A DNA stretch of 64,000 nt. It comes from Onchocerca volvulus (Eukaryota; Nematoda; Chromadorea; Rhabditida; Onchocercidae). The translations under genes were made by a program, and so were the position numbers. Below the pieces are notes generated by a model, which worked only from the letters and a program-made list of their open reading frames with translations, was not told the DNA's origin and searched no databases. This document shows positions 40,294-55,449 of this stretch, piece after piece. The stretch spans positions 4,452,368 through 4,516,367 of the forward strand of contig HG738138.1 in NCBI GenBank assembly GCA_000499405.2, in the 5' to 3' direction. Numbering within the stretch: position 1 is the stretch's first letter; each line of letters opens with the position of its first letter.

Positions 40294-41559
40294 CATAGAG
40301 AGCAAAGTATCGATGATATTCAAACGGAGGGGTGAGTTTTCTTTTAAAACAGGCTTTGGCGTATTTCCGAAAGAATAAAATGTATTCATCAATACGAGTA
40401 TTTGCATATATTATGACTGTACCGTGCAAGTTGAAAATCGCATTAAAATTAATAATGCTAAAAGTGCATGAACAACAGCACCAATCTGTATGAAATAAAC
40501 CAATTAATTGAAGGGAAGTATTTCCGCTCAGCAAATTTTTTATCGAGGCCACGAAAGACTTGAACAAAACCCAATATTGCTGACATGACCGGATTTGCGT
40601 AAATTAGCACCTGATGGAAATATTTTTCCAGACTAAATGTAGTATATCAGTTTCCAAAAATACCCTTTTTTTTCAATAAATGACAAAACTTACGCTCCTA
40701 CAATCGTAACAGATCCTTCACGTTCTAGACTTTCTAAGCATTTAACTCTTCCCGCCCTTTCATAGAATGAAGCCAAACGTGCAACTAAATGATAATTCTC
40801 AATACCGGATGACCGATTGTTACTGCTGCTAAAATTTATAACCAAATTTTCGTGAATATATTTAATTTATTTCAAACAGATATATAACAGTCACATTCAG
40901 AATTTCATATAGAGTTTCAAATATTTGCAAAAAAGACTATATTTTTCCATAAATTACAAGTAAAATACAAATTCTTGATAATTAACTCGAAAGATTCTGA
41001 TTCTTAAAAGTTGCTACCAAATTTCAAATTAGAAAAATTATATGTATCTTCATATACTTGAATTGTCGCATAATCACCTCCCAAACGAATGATTTCACCA
41101 ACCAATTCGGAATAGCGTGCCTTCCCAATTGTCCACAGTTACTACTGCAACAACAGCCTTATCATACAGACTTTGTTATGATTGATAAATTATTCCTTCA
41201 TTATTTCAGCACATGACACTATTATTTAAATTATTTAGGTAACGCAAGCGAATAATTTTGAATTGGATGATCAAAGCTAATCGTATTTATTCGATCTGGC
41301 AACGGTTCTTGACTAAATATCTTGCATATTAATATCCTACAGTAAACCAGGCAAATTTTATTTTTCTAGATGGATCGTTACAAAGTCTTCCACATTTTCT
41401 TATATTTTTTAGTTATCGGTCAACTGTTTCTTCTATAATTTCAAATGTTATAAGTATCTAAAAAAAAAAAAACTTACCAGGACCAGATACACCGTATACA
41501 AAACCATATGAACTCTCATTGACGTTGTCCAATAATTTTACAACAGATGGCATAACAAA

Positions 41560-44020
41560 ACGTAAGAATCCTTAGATGAGATTCTTCAGTGTAATAAAAC
41601 CTGATAGAGAAGTGAAACCATATCATAATGCAATTATGCTCCTTTTAGAAAAATCAGATGAGAAGACAGAAAAGCGAGCTGACGGAATCAAATGCCAAGC
41701 CCATGAAGCATCAGTATTTCCATAAGATGTTGGTAGGACTCACAGCAGATTCGAGAATCAATCTGATCATCATGAACCCATTCACTCATTGAAATCTTAG
41801 CAACATTAAGCAAAACACGCAATTATTAGCCATCTTATCAACTAATAACTGTTCTAAGACCGCATTCCGGATCTTTAGCTTAATGCTATTGTTCCGGAAA
41901 TGACGTCAGGAATGTTGTGATGATTGAAATGCATTCTTCCCCACATTTCATATGCATGTTTATGGTTTAAAGCTTAACAGTCATTCACTTCTCTTCCTTC
42001 CCACATCTTACATTTAATAGGGGAACGTGGATATTCACAAAATCAATCGATTAAGCGACACTTTTGTGAATGTGGAAGAGGGGAAGTTAATTAGAAGTAA
42101 TCTGTCACATGAAATCTCTAGCATGCAATTCCTCAAAACTATGCCATCAGTTTTGCCATTCTCTGCTTACTTTTTTATTTTTGTGCTAAGAAGTTTGCAG
42201 TTTTTTCTCAGTCTTCTAACTTCTTTTTATCTCACTCTTGTGGGTAATTAAATTCGAGAGCTAATAGTGCATGTGAAAGTGCTTTCTTCCAGAAAAGAGT
42301 CGCAGCGACTGTCAAGCAGATTGAGGAGATGACATCCGGAATGATGAAAAACTTGGCTGCGTTTGCTTATCCCATAATAATTACATGTTTGGATTATGCT
42401 GCCACCTAGCAACGCTCATTTTCCTTATTAAAAATTACTTAGTATGAAGTAGGGCTTTTTTATTAATGCGACGACGGTAAATCTGCCAATCTCCTCTTAT
42501 TTTTCTTCTATTTATTTGTCCATAATCGAAACATTAAATGCAACACATCTCCGAAGTTCATGTAGATGAATCAATGATGTCAAACTGTTCAGTTCATTTC
42601 CTCCTTTGGCTGAGTCATCACTGATTCTTTTGGCTAACACATTTTCATAGTTGTCTCGTTGTATTTTGAAAGCTTCAAACACTAAAGCACAAAAACCAGA
42701 AAAAAACAAAGGCCTAAAAACCCTTTGTTTTTTTCTGGTTTTTGTGCTTTAGTGTTTGAAGCTTTCAGATGTGTACCCATCGCTGTATATCACTCATTGA
42801 TTACTATTTCGTATCTTCGATTTGAGTGCAGTGGAATTGCGCGAAATCTTTCTGGTAATCAATATTTTCTTAGAAATCTATCACAGCATAATTTACGCTC
42901 AAAAGCAGTAGTGCAGTTGGTATTTATTTGATCAAAAAAGTGTTAGGTTTATAACATACGTTCACATAAAATTTAATCATATGAGATTCGTTGAATGATA
43001 ATCACTGGAACAGACTGTAAGGAAAGAAGCTTGTAGTTTTGAACAATGCCCATTTATCATCTTCAATCGAGAGGTCCTTTCCGGATCTCAGTCCTTATTG
43101 TGCTTTAGCGCCATATCATCGATTCTTTCCCAGATTAATATTTATTGTAAAAATTATCATTTGAAAGGTATCTTATGTAATGATTCTAATTTGAAACTTC
43201 TTATTTGGATGAGAAATTTCGGGACAGCAGTCTCGCCTGTCTACGTCTATTTGCTGTTCTTTAAATTTAGAATAGCCTGAAATTGCAGTATAAATCACTT
43301 CACTGCCACATTCACACTAATGTTAAGTTTTGCCGTAAAAATTTTGTCTGGTGAAAAGTGTGTGATGATGACAGTTTATAGGTTATCTAAATAAGCTTGT
43401 TCCCAGATTTTCTTTAGAGTTTTTTATTGTTCATATCGATTAAAAATTTAACTGTTATTTCTGTCGAAGTATTGACGTCTTCATTCTCATGCATTAGCTT
43501 CAACTCCTTTCTTAAACTTCATTGATTGCAAATGGGGAAGCCGACTATGTAATATCGTTGCGGTAGTTCTTTATAAGTTAGCAAAAGCCATTACAGACAA
43601 AAAAAAATCGTAGATTTCTTTCATGGTTGGCTAGCTTTGCAGTTATTATCTATTATTATGATATATCTTATGGCTCAAGAATTTTTGTCGATGATTTTGA
43701 TAATCAAAATGTGACATGTGCCAAGCGTTTTCATAGGTCAAAGAATAGTGATGTCCTGATGGGTTACCTATCCTTCATTCTTATTCTATTATCTCACATA
43801 AAGCCAGAAGCAGAAATGTTATATACATTGTATAAAGTTTTGAAGAGGAATGCGTTGTTTCATGAAAAGAACACGAAGGAGGAAATGGACATCGGTCATT
43901 CAGTTCCGCTTTAATGCTCTAATGTTTTAGTTGAGCTTTAATACAATTCTTTATTATGCATAATTTTGTAGAAATTAATTTTATGGCTAATCTTTCGTTC
44001 TTTTTTTCCATATTTAGGGT
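41560..44020. other. Gene-poor interval with a long perfect hairpin
   Basis: Apart from the 46-bp hairpin at 42667-42767, no feature is firm. A 95-residue frame at 43627-43914 (plus; it contains KPEAEMLYTLYKVLKRNALF) has some coding character, but its first codon is TTG and it has no matching splice sites. Confidence 0.4.
42667..42767. repeat. Perfect 46-bp inverted repeat with 9-base loop
   Basis: Arms 42667-42712 and 42722-42767 are exact reverse complements around cctaaaaac. Identical frames appear on opposite strands because of this symmetry, not because of coding function. Confidence 0.95.
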
Positions 44021-44026
44021 TGATTG

Positions 44027-45621
44027 ATGCCCACAATAAATGCTGCAACTAAACTTGTCAGTCTATCCGATTATCATGAAGAGTCAAAGGAAAAGAATAA
44101 ATCACGAAATAGTGTTGTGGAAACAGATAGCAACAGTTCAGCTCCAAATCATTCCACCAATTCAATTGACCATACCGGATACTATACCGGTATGTCGTAT
44201 CTTTAACTTATTATCGACATAGCATATGATTTAAACTGTTATAATTACTGCATGAAGTATGATCATTTTAAATGGGTTGCAGACATAAAAATGGAGACCA
44301 GTCTTTTGATTCCGATTCCGAATTTTCATGAAAAATATGAATTTCGCAATTGCATTTTCAAACATGTTCATATTATTAGAATTTTAGCAAAACATGATTC
44401 TCCAATACATCCAAACACATCAGGGGAAGCACATGATCGCCGTCAGATATTGAGAAGTATATATTTTACGAAACGCTCAGCTCCAGCAACATCTACCAAG
44501 AATCGCCTCACTGCTAAACCGTCACCCTTCACTCTATTACCATTAAAATTATTGGAGAAACGACCGCTCCATGGTATACTTTTTCTCGAAATTCGTTTCA
44601 TAATTATCTAAATTGGTTCCTGTTTACTGAGATGGAGAAAAACTCTATCCATTTTTTCCACACTTCTGGCGCAGATCAACGGTTGGTATAATGTTGTAGC
44701 ACTGTCGGAGCGGGGCAATACCGAAATGGCAATTTTAGAAGTGAAAAACTCAATTATTTGCAGTATCACCGCAATTCAATCAGGGTAGAACGCAGCAACA
44801 AGAACAGATCGATAATTTACGAGAAGAACTTCATGCAGTTAAACGAGTAAGTGAGATGGTTTACAAGTACTACATTTGTAATCAACAACTCATACACGAC
44901 TAGGTCTAACATAGAAAAATTTACCCAAACAGGGTTATCTGGAAAGTGGGAGGAAAACATAAGAAAGTGAGATCTACATTTAATATCACTGGTGTAATTT
45001 TCTCAAAAATCTTGCTTTTGAGAACAGTAATTCAAAAGCGGCTGATGTATCTTGTCTAACAATATTTTTGTATCAGGAAAGCTGGAGCATCTAACTGCAA
45101 GAATTAGATATACATGTATGATGCAGTTATTCGGAATTTGTTTCAGAAATGCTGATCAATCAATCTGTTTTCCACGGCGTAAATTTATTGCTATTTCAGA
45201 ATTACGCTTCTGTATTAAAAGAAAATGTTATATTAAATACGCGTTTAAAACGTTCAGATAATGAAATAGTGAGGAAAGATCGTCAGTTACAGAATTTGTT
45301 GTTTATTCAGGTGTGCTATTTTACTGGTCTTGCATTATCTTGTAAGCCTCTGTTCTATTAATCTTATGATTTTTTTGATAATTTATAAATTTATTTTTGT
45401 CTAATTAATTCTTATTTTACTTTCATATTCCAAATCATTTTGGGGACAATTGAGATATTCAGTATTGTTATAGTTTAGTCTAAAGGATATGCAACCGATC
45501 ACCAACGAGGAAATGTACTAGCAATGAAGCAGAAAATTGCAATGCTGGAGTCGCTTTTGAAAGAAAAGACAAACGAAATAAGGTTTTCAGTATTCTATTT
45601 AGTGTTCAGTTTCAAAGTTTT

Positions 45622-45652
<31 letters not shown>

Positions 45653-46919
45653 CGAGGAGTTATTTATTTGAAGAGTATATACCATGATGATAATTTTAGT
45701 CAACTGAAGCATGATCGTGAAGCAAAGAAAATATCAGATTATCGGCAGCACATCGTAGCTCTCCAATCAGAATACAATGATATGAAGCACTACCACAACT
45801 GCGTCACTCCTTCACTCAGGCCAGCAATATCACTTTACTTCTTTTCAATTTTATTTGTTGTATTTTGCATGGCAAATATGTGTAATATGTATTAGTTTAT
45901 GAAGATTTGTGCATTTATTAATTTTCAGCAAAATGCGGCCTGATGTGCACTCTTTAGCAAAAAGACAAAGATCAGTACCTGAAAGCAGTAATGCTAGAAA
46001 ATTGAAAGAAGCAATTAGTTTTCTGGAAAAAGAAAACGATAAGATGCGTTCAAAACTACAGATTTTTTTTAACTGCTCAAGTTGCTGTCCTAATGGTAAG
46101 CTTGACTTAAAAATTTGGTGCGATCAAATTGGAATCACTACATTGAATGATAATTTTAGTATGTGGCGCAATGAATACATCTACCACTTTTTTTTCTCTT
46201 GTTCATTTACTTGGCCAAAAATTTCCCGCTCTATCTACCAAAGATGGAGATTTGAAATTTTTGAACATAAAGTCCGGATTATTGTCTGATTTTCCGGAAA
46301 AACTACATAGATTTCTTTGCATTCTTCGACTTTCCGTTTTAAGTATAAAGCAACTTCTTTTTATATTGTCATCGATGTTTATCACAACACAGCTAGGAAA
46401 AGCCTTGAAGATTTACTTTCAGAAATAAATAATTCAGCTTTGAATACTTCGGTAATTAATGCATCTTTATTAGACATTTCATGAGAAGTTATGTATTTTT
46501 GTTTAAGTTCCTTTGTTTTTCTCATTGTTGATGAGTATGAAAGTATTGCTTATTACTGCCTGGCTTCTAACATTCTATGGCCGTAGTAATTCTAAAATGT
46601 AGTAAATCGGAAATTTCACAAATAGTTGAGTTGTTTCAGACGCTCCCTTTTTTCTGAAAAGACAGAATATATTGTTGTTTATTGTTCTTGGCTGTTGGAC
46701 TATAATCACGCAACAATCATTCTTACCCTTATTTAGATGATATATGATGATATAATGAATTTTCAGTTTACAAATTTTCCGTTAAAATGTTGGTAGGTCC
46801 CTGTTTCATTGGATTTTGGAAGAAGTGAAGAGGAAACATTTGCAATAACTTCTTTAGAATGGTATCGTTATCAAAATCAATTGCTGATACTAGACAAGCA
46901 TGAAAAATGTTCATCATAG
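44027..46919 (+). CDS. Coiled-coil protein, function unknown (multi-exon; middle junction unresolved)
   Basis: Exons supported by phase: 44027-44182, 44388-44573, 44764-44846, 45200-45310, 45479-45582, about 45700 to an unresolved end (before 45896), 45929-46095, 46160-46342, 46393-46451 and 46800-46919. The N terminus is Ser/Asn-rich and charged (SDYHEESKEKNKSR). The middle holds heptad-type helices: QEQIDNLREELHAVKR, ALQSEYNDMKH, KLKEAISFLEKENDKMRSKL. The C-terminal part contains HLLGQKFPALSTKDG and SLEDLLSEINNSALNTS, and ends EKCSS before TAG. It is likely a structural or scaffolding cytoplasmic protein, but no family is recognised. The donor after the 45700 exon could not be fixed, and an alternative acceptor exists at 44282. 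It could be continuous with the coiled-coil exons from 48083. Confidence 0.6.
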
Positions 46920-49824
<2,905 letters not shown>

Positions 49825-49829
49825 ACTGT

Positions 49830-51940
49830 GAATGGAAAGAATCAGTTTAACGGCTTCGATAGAAATGGCGATAATAACCATTTCAGTTATAGTGTATTTG
49901 TAGTTAATTATTGTACGTATAAATATTTTCACTGAATTCGGCACAAAACTAATTGTAAATAATGTCATCTGAAAATTTGACTGAAGATATTAAGCATTTT
50001 ACATTATTTTCACGAGTCACATCAGGCCAGATTTTTGCAGGAATGGTCTTAGCGAGAGATTTCAATCCTAAGGACCTCATATCATTAGTTCAGGTTTCTG
50101 ATTTTAGTTGAAGGCGGCGATTAGAAAATGTAACTTTAGTGTCCATTCATTTCGAGTTTTCCTGAACACTGCTAAGGTTTGAAATGCTGTTGTGGAAGGC
50201 TTGAAATTTGGATTGAGCTGTGAATGGACAGATTTGTATTAATTTTTTATGCATAGGAGCAGTAATCGAATAACATATAATTGGCAGCACAGTAGAAAAT
50301 CAGCCGTGTAATGAAGGGAATTGATGATGTCGATTGGGAATTTAGAGAATGTGCACTGGGAACTTGGAGAGGAGTAACGTAGCCTAAGGTCATCCAGTTA
50401 GAGTGAATCCAATTCGAAGGAATAAAAAGGAAGAATATTTTTGGAATTTTGTAGGGGTATTTGAAATGTTAAAAATTGGGCGTGCTGAGATATAATACGA
50501 TTAATAATAAGATAACTGTGAGGAATAGTTTTTACAAAAGAAGAAATGTTGGATTCATAGTTTAATTGGATACAAAGATGGGAACGGATATGTAAGCACA
50601 AGATTAATGATTTGAGTAGCTATGATCGGAAATGTATATTAGCGTGGGAAATAGCACACAATGAAAAATAATTTTAGAAATGATGATTCATTAGAAAATT
50701 CTACAAATTTTTAACCATTTGATTATATAATTTTCTGTAATAATTTTAGTTGGGAATTAATTTCGATCTTCCCTACTTAGATGATAATGCTGTGCGCCAA
50801 TCATATGAAAGAGGAATAGAGAAGAAAGTGTGAATAACGCAATGAAATATTTCTAACTGGATGATGCCCTACTTCACTTAATTTGAAATGAAATAAATTA
50901 AGGTTTGAGGCATTTTAGTAAGCAAAAATTTCCTAAATCTCATTTTTACCTCTTGAAAATTCTTTTATTCGCATCCTAGTGCTGGTTATGCAATCTCACA
51001 TGACCGGAAAAGTAAAATCGATTCCACCTGAGGATTTAGAAACTTTTGCTTGTCTGTCTGCAAATATGGTTTAAGTATAAAAAAATGAAACTTTATAAAG
51101 AAAATCAATGTGAAAAAAGATGTCCCAACCATCAATGAATTAGTGAACAATTAGAAAAAATAATAATTTTTCTTACGGGCATCTTTTCGAAAACCTTTAC
51201 TTATACATGATGATATTTAGTATGTAGTCATGCCGTTTTTAAAAAACATGATTTATGGATTCAACAAAATTTGCTGAATATGTTTACGACGGATCTTGAA
51301 TTGATTCTAATCGTCAAGTCAGTAGCTTAAATAAAATTTAGAGATGAGTAAGATATATTTATAAAAAAGAAATAAATGATGCGAAGTTGTAAGAAGATTA
51401 AGCAGTGATCTTTTCTTAGAACAATAATAACTTTAGCTAAATTCAATTTATTCATGCTGATTTAATATTAGGTTAGTACATTTTGTGAATGTCTCTAAAT
51501 TTGAAATTTCGCTGCAGTTTGGATCTTCGTACCTTCAAAAGCTATTACCAGACGTCAGGTTTGTGCAACATAGTTTATCTATAATTTAACATCATTATGA
51601 AGAAGTGATTGTTACAAAGTACTCTTCCGACAGCAATTCTCGCGAGCAACAACAATAACCATTCTTACTACTTGTTTTGTTAATAGCCCAACATGTTCAC
51701 AATTGTAATTTTCTTTAATGCTTTATTTCATACTTATTCCATTTCTTAACTTATAAAAGCTCAAATTCAAGAAATAAGTTGATTAGAAAAGCTGAAAGAG
51801 AGCAACTGATTAATTATTATAGACCATCGTGCTTTCGAAATGTTTTCAATGGTATAATTTGTTGAGAAATTTGGCTTGGTTTGCAGCACAAAAATGAATC
51901 GTTGGTGAGAGAAGGTTTTATTGCTAGATAAGGAAGGAGT
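49830..51940. other. Gene-poor AT-rich interval
   Basis: I see no supportable gene, RNA or repeat of note in this stretch downstream of the coiled-coil exons. Confidence 0.45.
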
Positions 51941-51949
51941 TTATCTTTC

Positions 51950-52490
51950 TATATAATACAAACAATTGTTGAAGGATATCTAAGATAACTGATCACAGGA
52001 TGTAATAAAACAGAATAGTCGTTCAAGATTGCCGATTGATTGTTGTTGTAGAAAGCGTTTATTGTTGAAGATGATATGCGTGACCAAAAATTTAAGTCCA
52101 AGAATCCGTAGAAAAAGAAACGAAACTGTATTTTTCCTGATCAAAATCATTCTGAAGTTATTAATTATGGCAAAAGTTTAAAGAATACCCCACCTGTAAG
52201 AAGTTAAGTTTATATTGGTCTGAATAGGCATGAATTTTTCTGTAAAAAAGTTTGATTAGTAGACGGAAGAGTGATTCTTCTTAGGATACAAACAAATATT
52301 TGATTTTCTTCATTGCTCGTAGAGAAGAGTAGTGGTCCTTGATTGTCGATTTGCTACTATCGCTGCGTCGATCTGGATCATTGTAGCAAGAAACTGTCGC
52401 CGTGTCGGCGTAGAAGTTCCGAACTCGAACTACTGTAGAAAACCCTGAACTCGGACTGTTGTCGATTGCTGTCGAACTTGAACTATCGTG
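51950..52490 (+). repeat. Copy 2 of the dispersed LTR-like family (probable decayed LTR)
   Basis: The block actgatcacaggatgtaat near 51990 matches the reverse complement of 63930-63960. The stretch 52320-52460 resembles 52960-53090 (cttgattgtcgattt..., ...tcggcgtagaagttccgaact, then attgttgta-type blocks). It lies in the position of the 3' LTR of a minus-strand element whose 5' LTR would be 52931-53400. Confidence 0.55.
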
Positions 52491-52499
52491 CCAGATATT

Positions 52500-53400
52500 T
52501 CTAAGAATCGTAAGAAAAAGCACATAATGCAGGTGAATTTCCACAACGCTCAATTTGCTCTACGTTTTTATGATGGCTTCATCCATAAGACGTTTAAATT
52601 CTTCATTTCCAGCATATTTTCGTTTCATTATTGCCATTTAAGATTTTCCTTAGATGAGCCAATTTTTTTCATAGCCTTTCGCAAAAAGTTCTCATGAGTC
52701 ATAGAATTTCCTTCATCGCCTTCCGTTAGATATTCTGATGCATATTTCTTGTTAGGAGGCATATTTTCTTAACTGTGCCAAATCTCCCAGTATTTTCTTC
52801 ATCAATAATTGACCGCTTCTTTCTGAATTTTTCACTCAGTTCATCGATTTTCAGTTCCATTTCATGCATTTCTTCTTTTAGCTTTCAAACCCATCCAAAG
52901 GTAGCCGGTTCGAACCCGGCTCGTGGCACCATAATTCTTGTGAAAGTCGTAAAGCAGAATAATGCTCTTTGACTGTCGACTGTTGTGTCAAACCGAGTCG
53001 AAATGTTACCATAGTCCTATCAGCGTAACTCCGAACTTGAATTGTTGTACAAAACTCCAATTTAAATTCGAATTGTTGTAGTAAAACTGAATTACCCCTC
53101 CGTTGTTATAGAAAAGTGATTCTGCTACACAATGCGAACCTTTTAAATCCTTTCGGGACTCCTCCTTCTCTTCTGATCTCCAACATATCGCCTCATGATT
53201 GGTCCATCTCGCTTTGTTTATCTGTTAATCGGAGCATTTTGGCGGGAAATATTTGTATCGTTTTGGCGGGAGACATTTTCTTTTTGTTGGGTCCGCTTGA
53301 AACTATCTACGACTTCTTGACCTTCCTTTTGACTCCTTGCCTATAATAAGTCGTCTTTCGAGTTTTTTCGACACCACTTGCATATATTTCTGTTCAAACT
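52500..53400 (-). mobile_element. Decayed LTR retrotransposon remnant with primer-binding site
   Basis: On the minus strand an LTR-like region (53400-52931) is followed at once by tggtgccacgagccgg at 52930-52915, a primer-binding site beginning TGG as expected for pairing with a tRNA CCA end. It is followed by a short Glu/Lys-rich gag-like frame (EMELKIDELSEKF, about 52860-52750) and then by the second LTR-like copy at 52490-51950. The internal part is too short for a full element. No protease or polymerase is visible. Confidence 0.55.
52899..52930 (-). other. tRNA 3'-half-like sequence at the primer-binding site
   Basis: On the plus strand this reads gccggttcgaacccggc, a T-arm with a GTTCGAA loop, followed by tcgtggcacca. 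The match to a tRNA 3' end extends past the usual 18 bases into the whole T-arm. No 5' tRNA half precedes it, so this is not a tRNA gene. Confidence 0.7.
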
Positions 53401-53913
53401 ACATTTACCATATTTTGTATATTCTCAATTAGATTACGTGTGTTGCTTGTAGATAAAATATTTCAACTCTGATCTTTTTTAATGGAATTTTTAAGTCAAA
53501 AAAATTTTTAAATTTTGAATGAGAAGTGGCAAATGATTTACGAACTCCCGATGAGCGCATTTCAGTTTCCACTGTTATTCCTATAAAGTGAAAAAAAAAA
53601 AAAAGAATTGACAAATTTGTCTTCTCCAAAAATTATTGGTGCTACAGTTAGAATTTCTTATCGTGAGAGGTATTACCTATTACTTAATGTAAAAAGATAT
53701 AATTTGATGTGATATGCTTTATTTTCAGTGCGATGTGATTTCTATTCAAGGTGCTCGTGAAGTTTTCTCACATTAGACAACAAGTGAAACATTCAGCAAA
53801 GAAATCATTATTAAAACTGGGCATTTACAAGTTTTGAATATAAAGTAATAGCTAATCACACTGCTGCCTTTTCGTTCTTTCACACAATTTATTTCACAGA
53901 TCTGTGATTTTTA

Positions 53914-53918
53914 TAGTC
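53914..53918. repeat. Target-site duplication (left copy)
   Basis: tagtc directly abuts the LTR start at 53919; the same five bases abut the other LTR at 61500-61504. A 5-bp duplication fits BEL/Pao integration. Confidence 0.8.
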
Positions 53919-54465
53919 TGTAGTGAAAATTGCTTTTGTAACACGAACCAATCTCAAACTTGGGTAATTAAACCTTTATTATAAGAAAAACTTGATAATA
54001 CGAAACACGAATTCTTACAAACATTACATATAAAATATAGCACGCTAATGGTAATAAATAAAAAACGGGATAAAAATCGGGATAGATGTGTGTTGAAAGC
54101 GAAAATGAACGAATGAATAAGGAAAGGGTTGTAAGCTTATATATATGGGCTTTGTTAGCACAATGCATCTGGGCTTTTGTTAGCAAGATGCCGCTAACCC
54201 TTTGTGAACAAGATGGCGCCAACAGTTTGTTAGCAAGATGTCGCTAACCCTTTGTTAGCAGGATGGCGCCAACAGTTTGTTAGCAAGATGTCGCTAACTC
54301 TTTGTTAGCAAGATGGCGCCAACACTTTGTTAGTTAGATGCCGAAAGGTTTATATCTTCTGTAAATTAAGTTACAAAATTAAAAAAAATGTTTAATCTGG
54401 AGAAATGTTACTACTTGTTTGAATTTAAGAAAGATTTCAAATTTTGATCTTCAGTTGTTCTGACA
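53919..54465 (-). repeat. 3' LTR of the BEL/Pao element (547 bp)
   Basis: It begins tgtagtgaaaat and ends gttctgaca on the plus strand (TG...CA). It carries the tandem array at about 54170-54340 and is otherwise almost identical to 60935-61499. Confidence 0.92.
54170..54340. repeat. Tandem array inside the 3' LTR
   Basis: Units of about 25 bases alternate between tttgttagcaagatgtcgct-type and tttgttagcaagatggcgcc-type sequence. The 5' LTR has an extra partial unit (61160-61370), which accounts for most of the LTR length difference. Confidence 0.85.
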
Positions 54466-54609
54466 TTCCCGACTGAAGAGGTTGAACTCTTTCAGGGGGA
54501 AGAAAGCAGGGAACATAAATTAGGGGTTCTGTGCCTTTTGATCCTTGAGTTGAGTTATGTTGATTTTCTTTGTCCAGTAGAAACGTTCGTCTCGTTACCG
54601 TAGGAATAG

Positions 54610-55449
54610 TCACGACTTCTCTATGATTTGATGGTTTCGTACAAGTTGAACAACAGNNNNNNNNNNNNNNNNNNNNNNNNNNNNNNNNNNNNNNNNNNNN
54701 NNNNNNNNNNNNNNNNNNNNNNNNNNNNNNNNNNNNNNNNNNNNNNNNNNNNNNNNNNNNNNNNNNNNNNNNNNNNNNNNNNNNNNNNNNNNNNNNNNNN
54801 NNNNNNNNNNNNNNNNNNNNNNNNNNNNNNNNNNNNNNNNNNNNNNNNNNNNNNNNNNNNNNNNNNNNNNNNNNNNNNNNNNNNNNNNNNNNNNNNNNNN
54901 NNNNNNNNNNNNNNNNNNNNNNNNNNNNNNNNNNNNNNNNNNNNNNNNNNNNNNNNNNNNNNNNNNNNNNNNNNNNNNNNNNNNNNNNNNNNNNNNNNNN
55001 NNNNNNNNNTACTCGGTATTGTCGAGATCTGATATTAGACTTCTTCCATCATAAAGATATAATTCTCCAGTCGTGACTAAAAAATTCGTTGTCGATTGAC
55101 ATCGAATTCCGAGCCATCCATAAGAGTATTGTATTTCATTGTTGGTTGTCCATTTGTTGGGAGAAATTTGTTTCAACATACTTCCGTTGTGCTTTTTCTG
55201 ATCGTCCAAGGTCTTACAGAAATGGGAAGATATTGCAGAAGTAATTGTTTTATCAGAAATTACGGATAACGACAACCTGAGAAAAGCTTTCGTGCATACC
55301 GTTCGGGTAATGTTGTTGCATCGTATTGCAGGTATTCGCACATGGGTTCGCGTATAAACGGCAACTGTAGTCGATGTGAAATTTTGTTCTGGGATTACTT
55401 CACAATTCCATTTTTCAGGAATATTGAATGAGACACCAGATATTCATTT
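54610..55449 (-). pseudogene. Env-like region of the BEL/Pao element, interrupted by assembly gap
   Basis: It follows the integrase frame after two in-frame stops (TGA AAA TGA). The readable part is Cys- and Thr-rich (IRCNNITRTVCTKAFLRLS, YSYGWLGIRCQSTTNF), with several Asn-linked glycosylation motifs. A hydrophobic segment ([14 protein letters not shown]) lies at the end of the preceding frame. Nematode BEL/Pao elements are known to carry env-like genes. The gap removes the middle, and the frame ends at 54610. I describe it only as a relic. Confidence 0.6.
54657..55009. other. Assembly gap (353 N)
   Basis: A run of N inside the retrotransposon. Frames that run through it are not evidence of coding continuity. 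Confidence 1.

Larger units (their letters stand above)
36197..41553 (-). pseudogene. V-type ATPase catalytic subunit A pseudogene (intron-containing relic)
   Basis: Segments in transcript order match subunit A from N to C terminus. 41553-41478: MPSVVKLLDNVNESSYGFVY, VSGP. 41144-41058: VVTVDNW, then in another frame SELVGEIIRLGGDYATIQVY. 40828-40694: [26 protein letters not shown]. About 37452-37368: LDDYYKENFPEFV. 37069-36892: DEDLLEI, then after a lost base [10 protein letters not shown] and [19 protein letters not shown]. 36655-36545: VETTAQTDDKI, then another frame YQLAAMKFK. 36289-36197: DYDELLEMMQTSFRNSQD, stop. Splice sites survive at most borders, so this is a decayed genomic duplicate rather than a retrocopy. 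At least three frame breaks are visible. Only about 230 bases separate segments two and three, so the P-loop and most of the nucleotide-binding core are absent. Not functional as a pump subunit. Confidence 0.88.

Noticed and set aside
42512..42931. Two frames on opposite strands sharing the same first 14 residues
   Set aside because: The identity is caused by the perfect hairpin at 42667-42767, not by a protein family.
43627..43914. 95-residue frame upstream of the coiled-coil gene
   Set aside because: First codon TTG, no ATG at a suitable place, no donor joining it in phase to 44027; possibly part of a longer 5' region but unsupported.
52899..52930. tRNA gene
   Set aside because: Only the T-arm and acceptor 3' strand with CCA are present. 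Genomic eukaryotic tRNAs do not encode CCA, and the context is the primer-binding site of an LTR element.
54628..55032. Frame running through the run of N
   Set aside because: It consists almost entirely of unknown bases.
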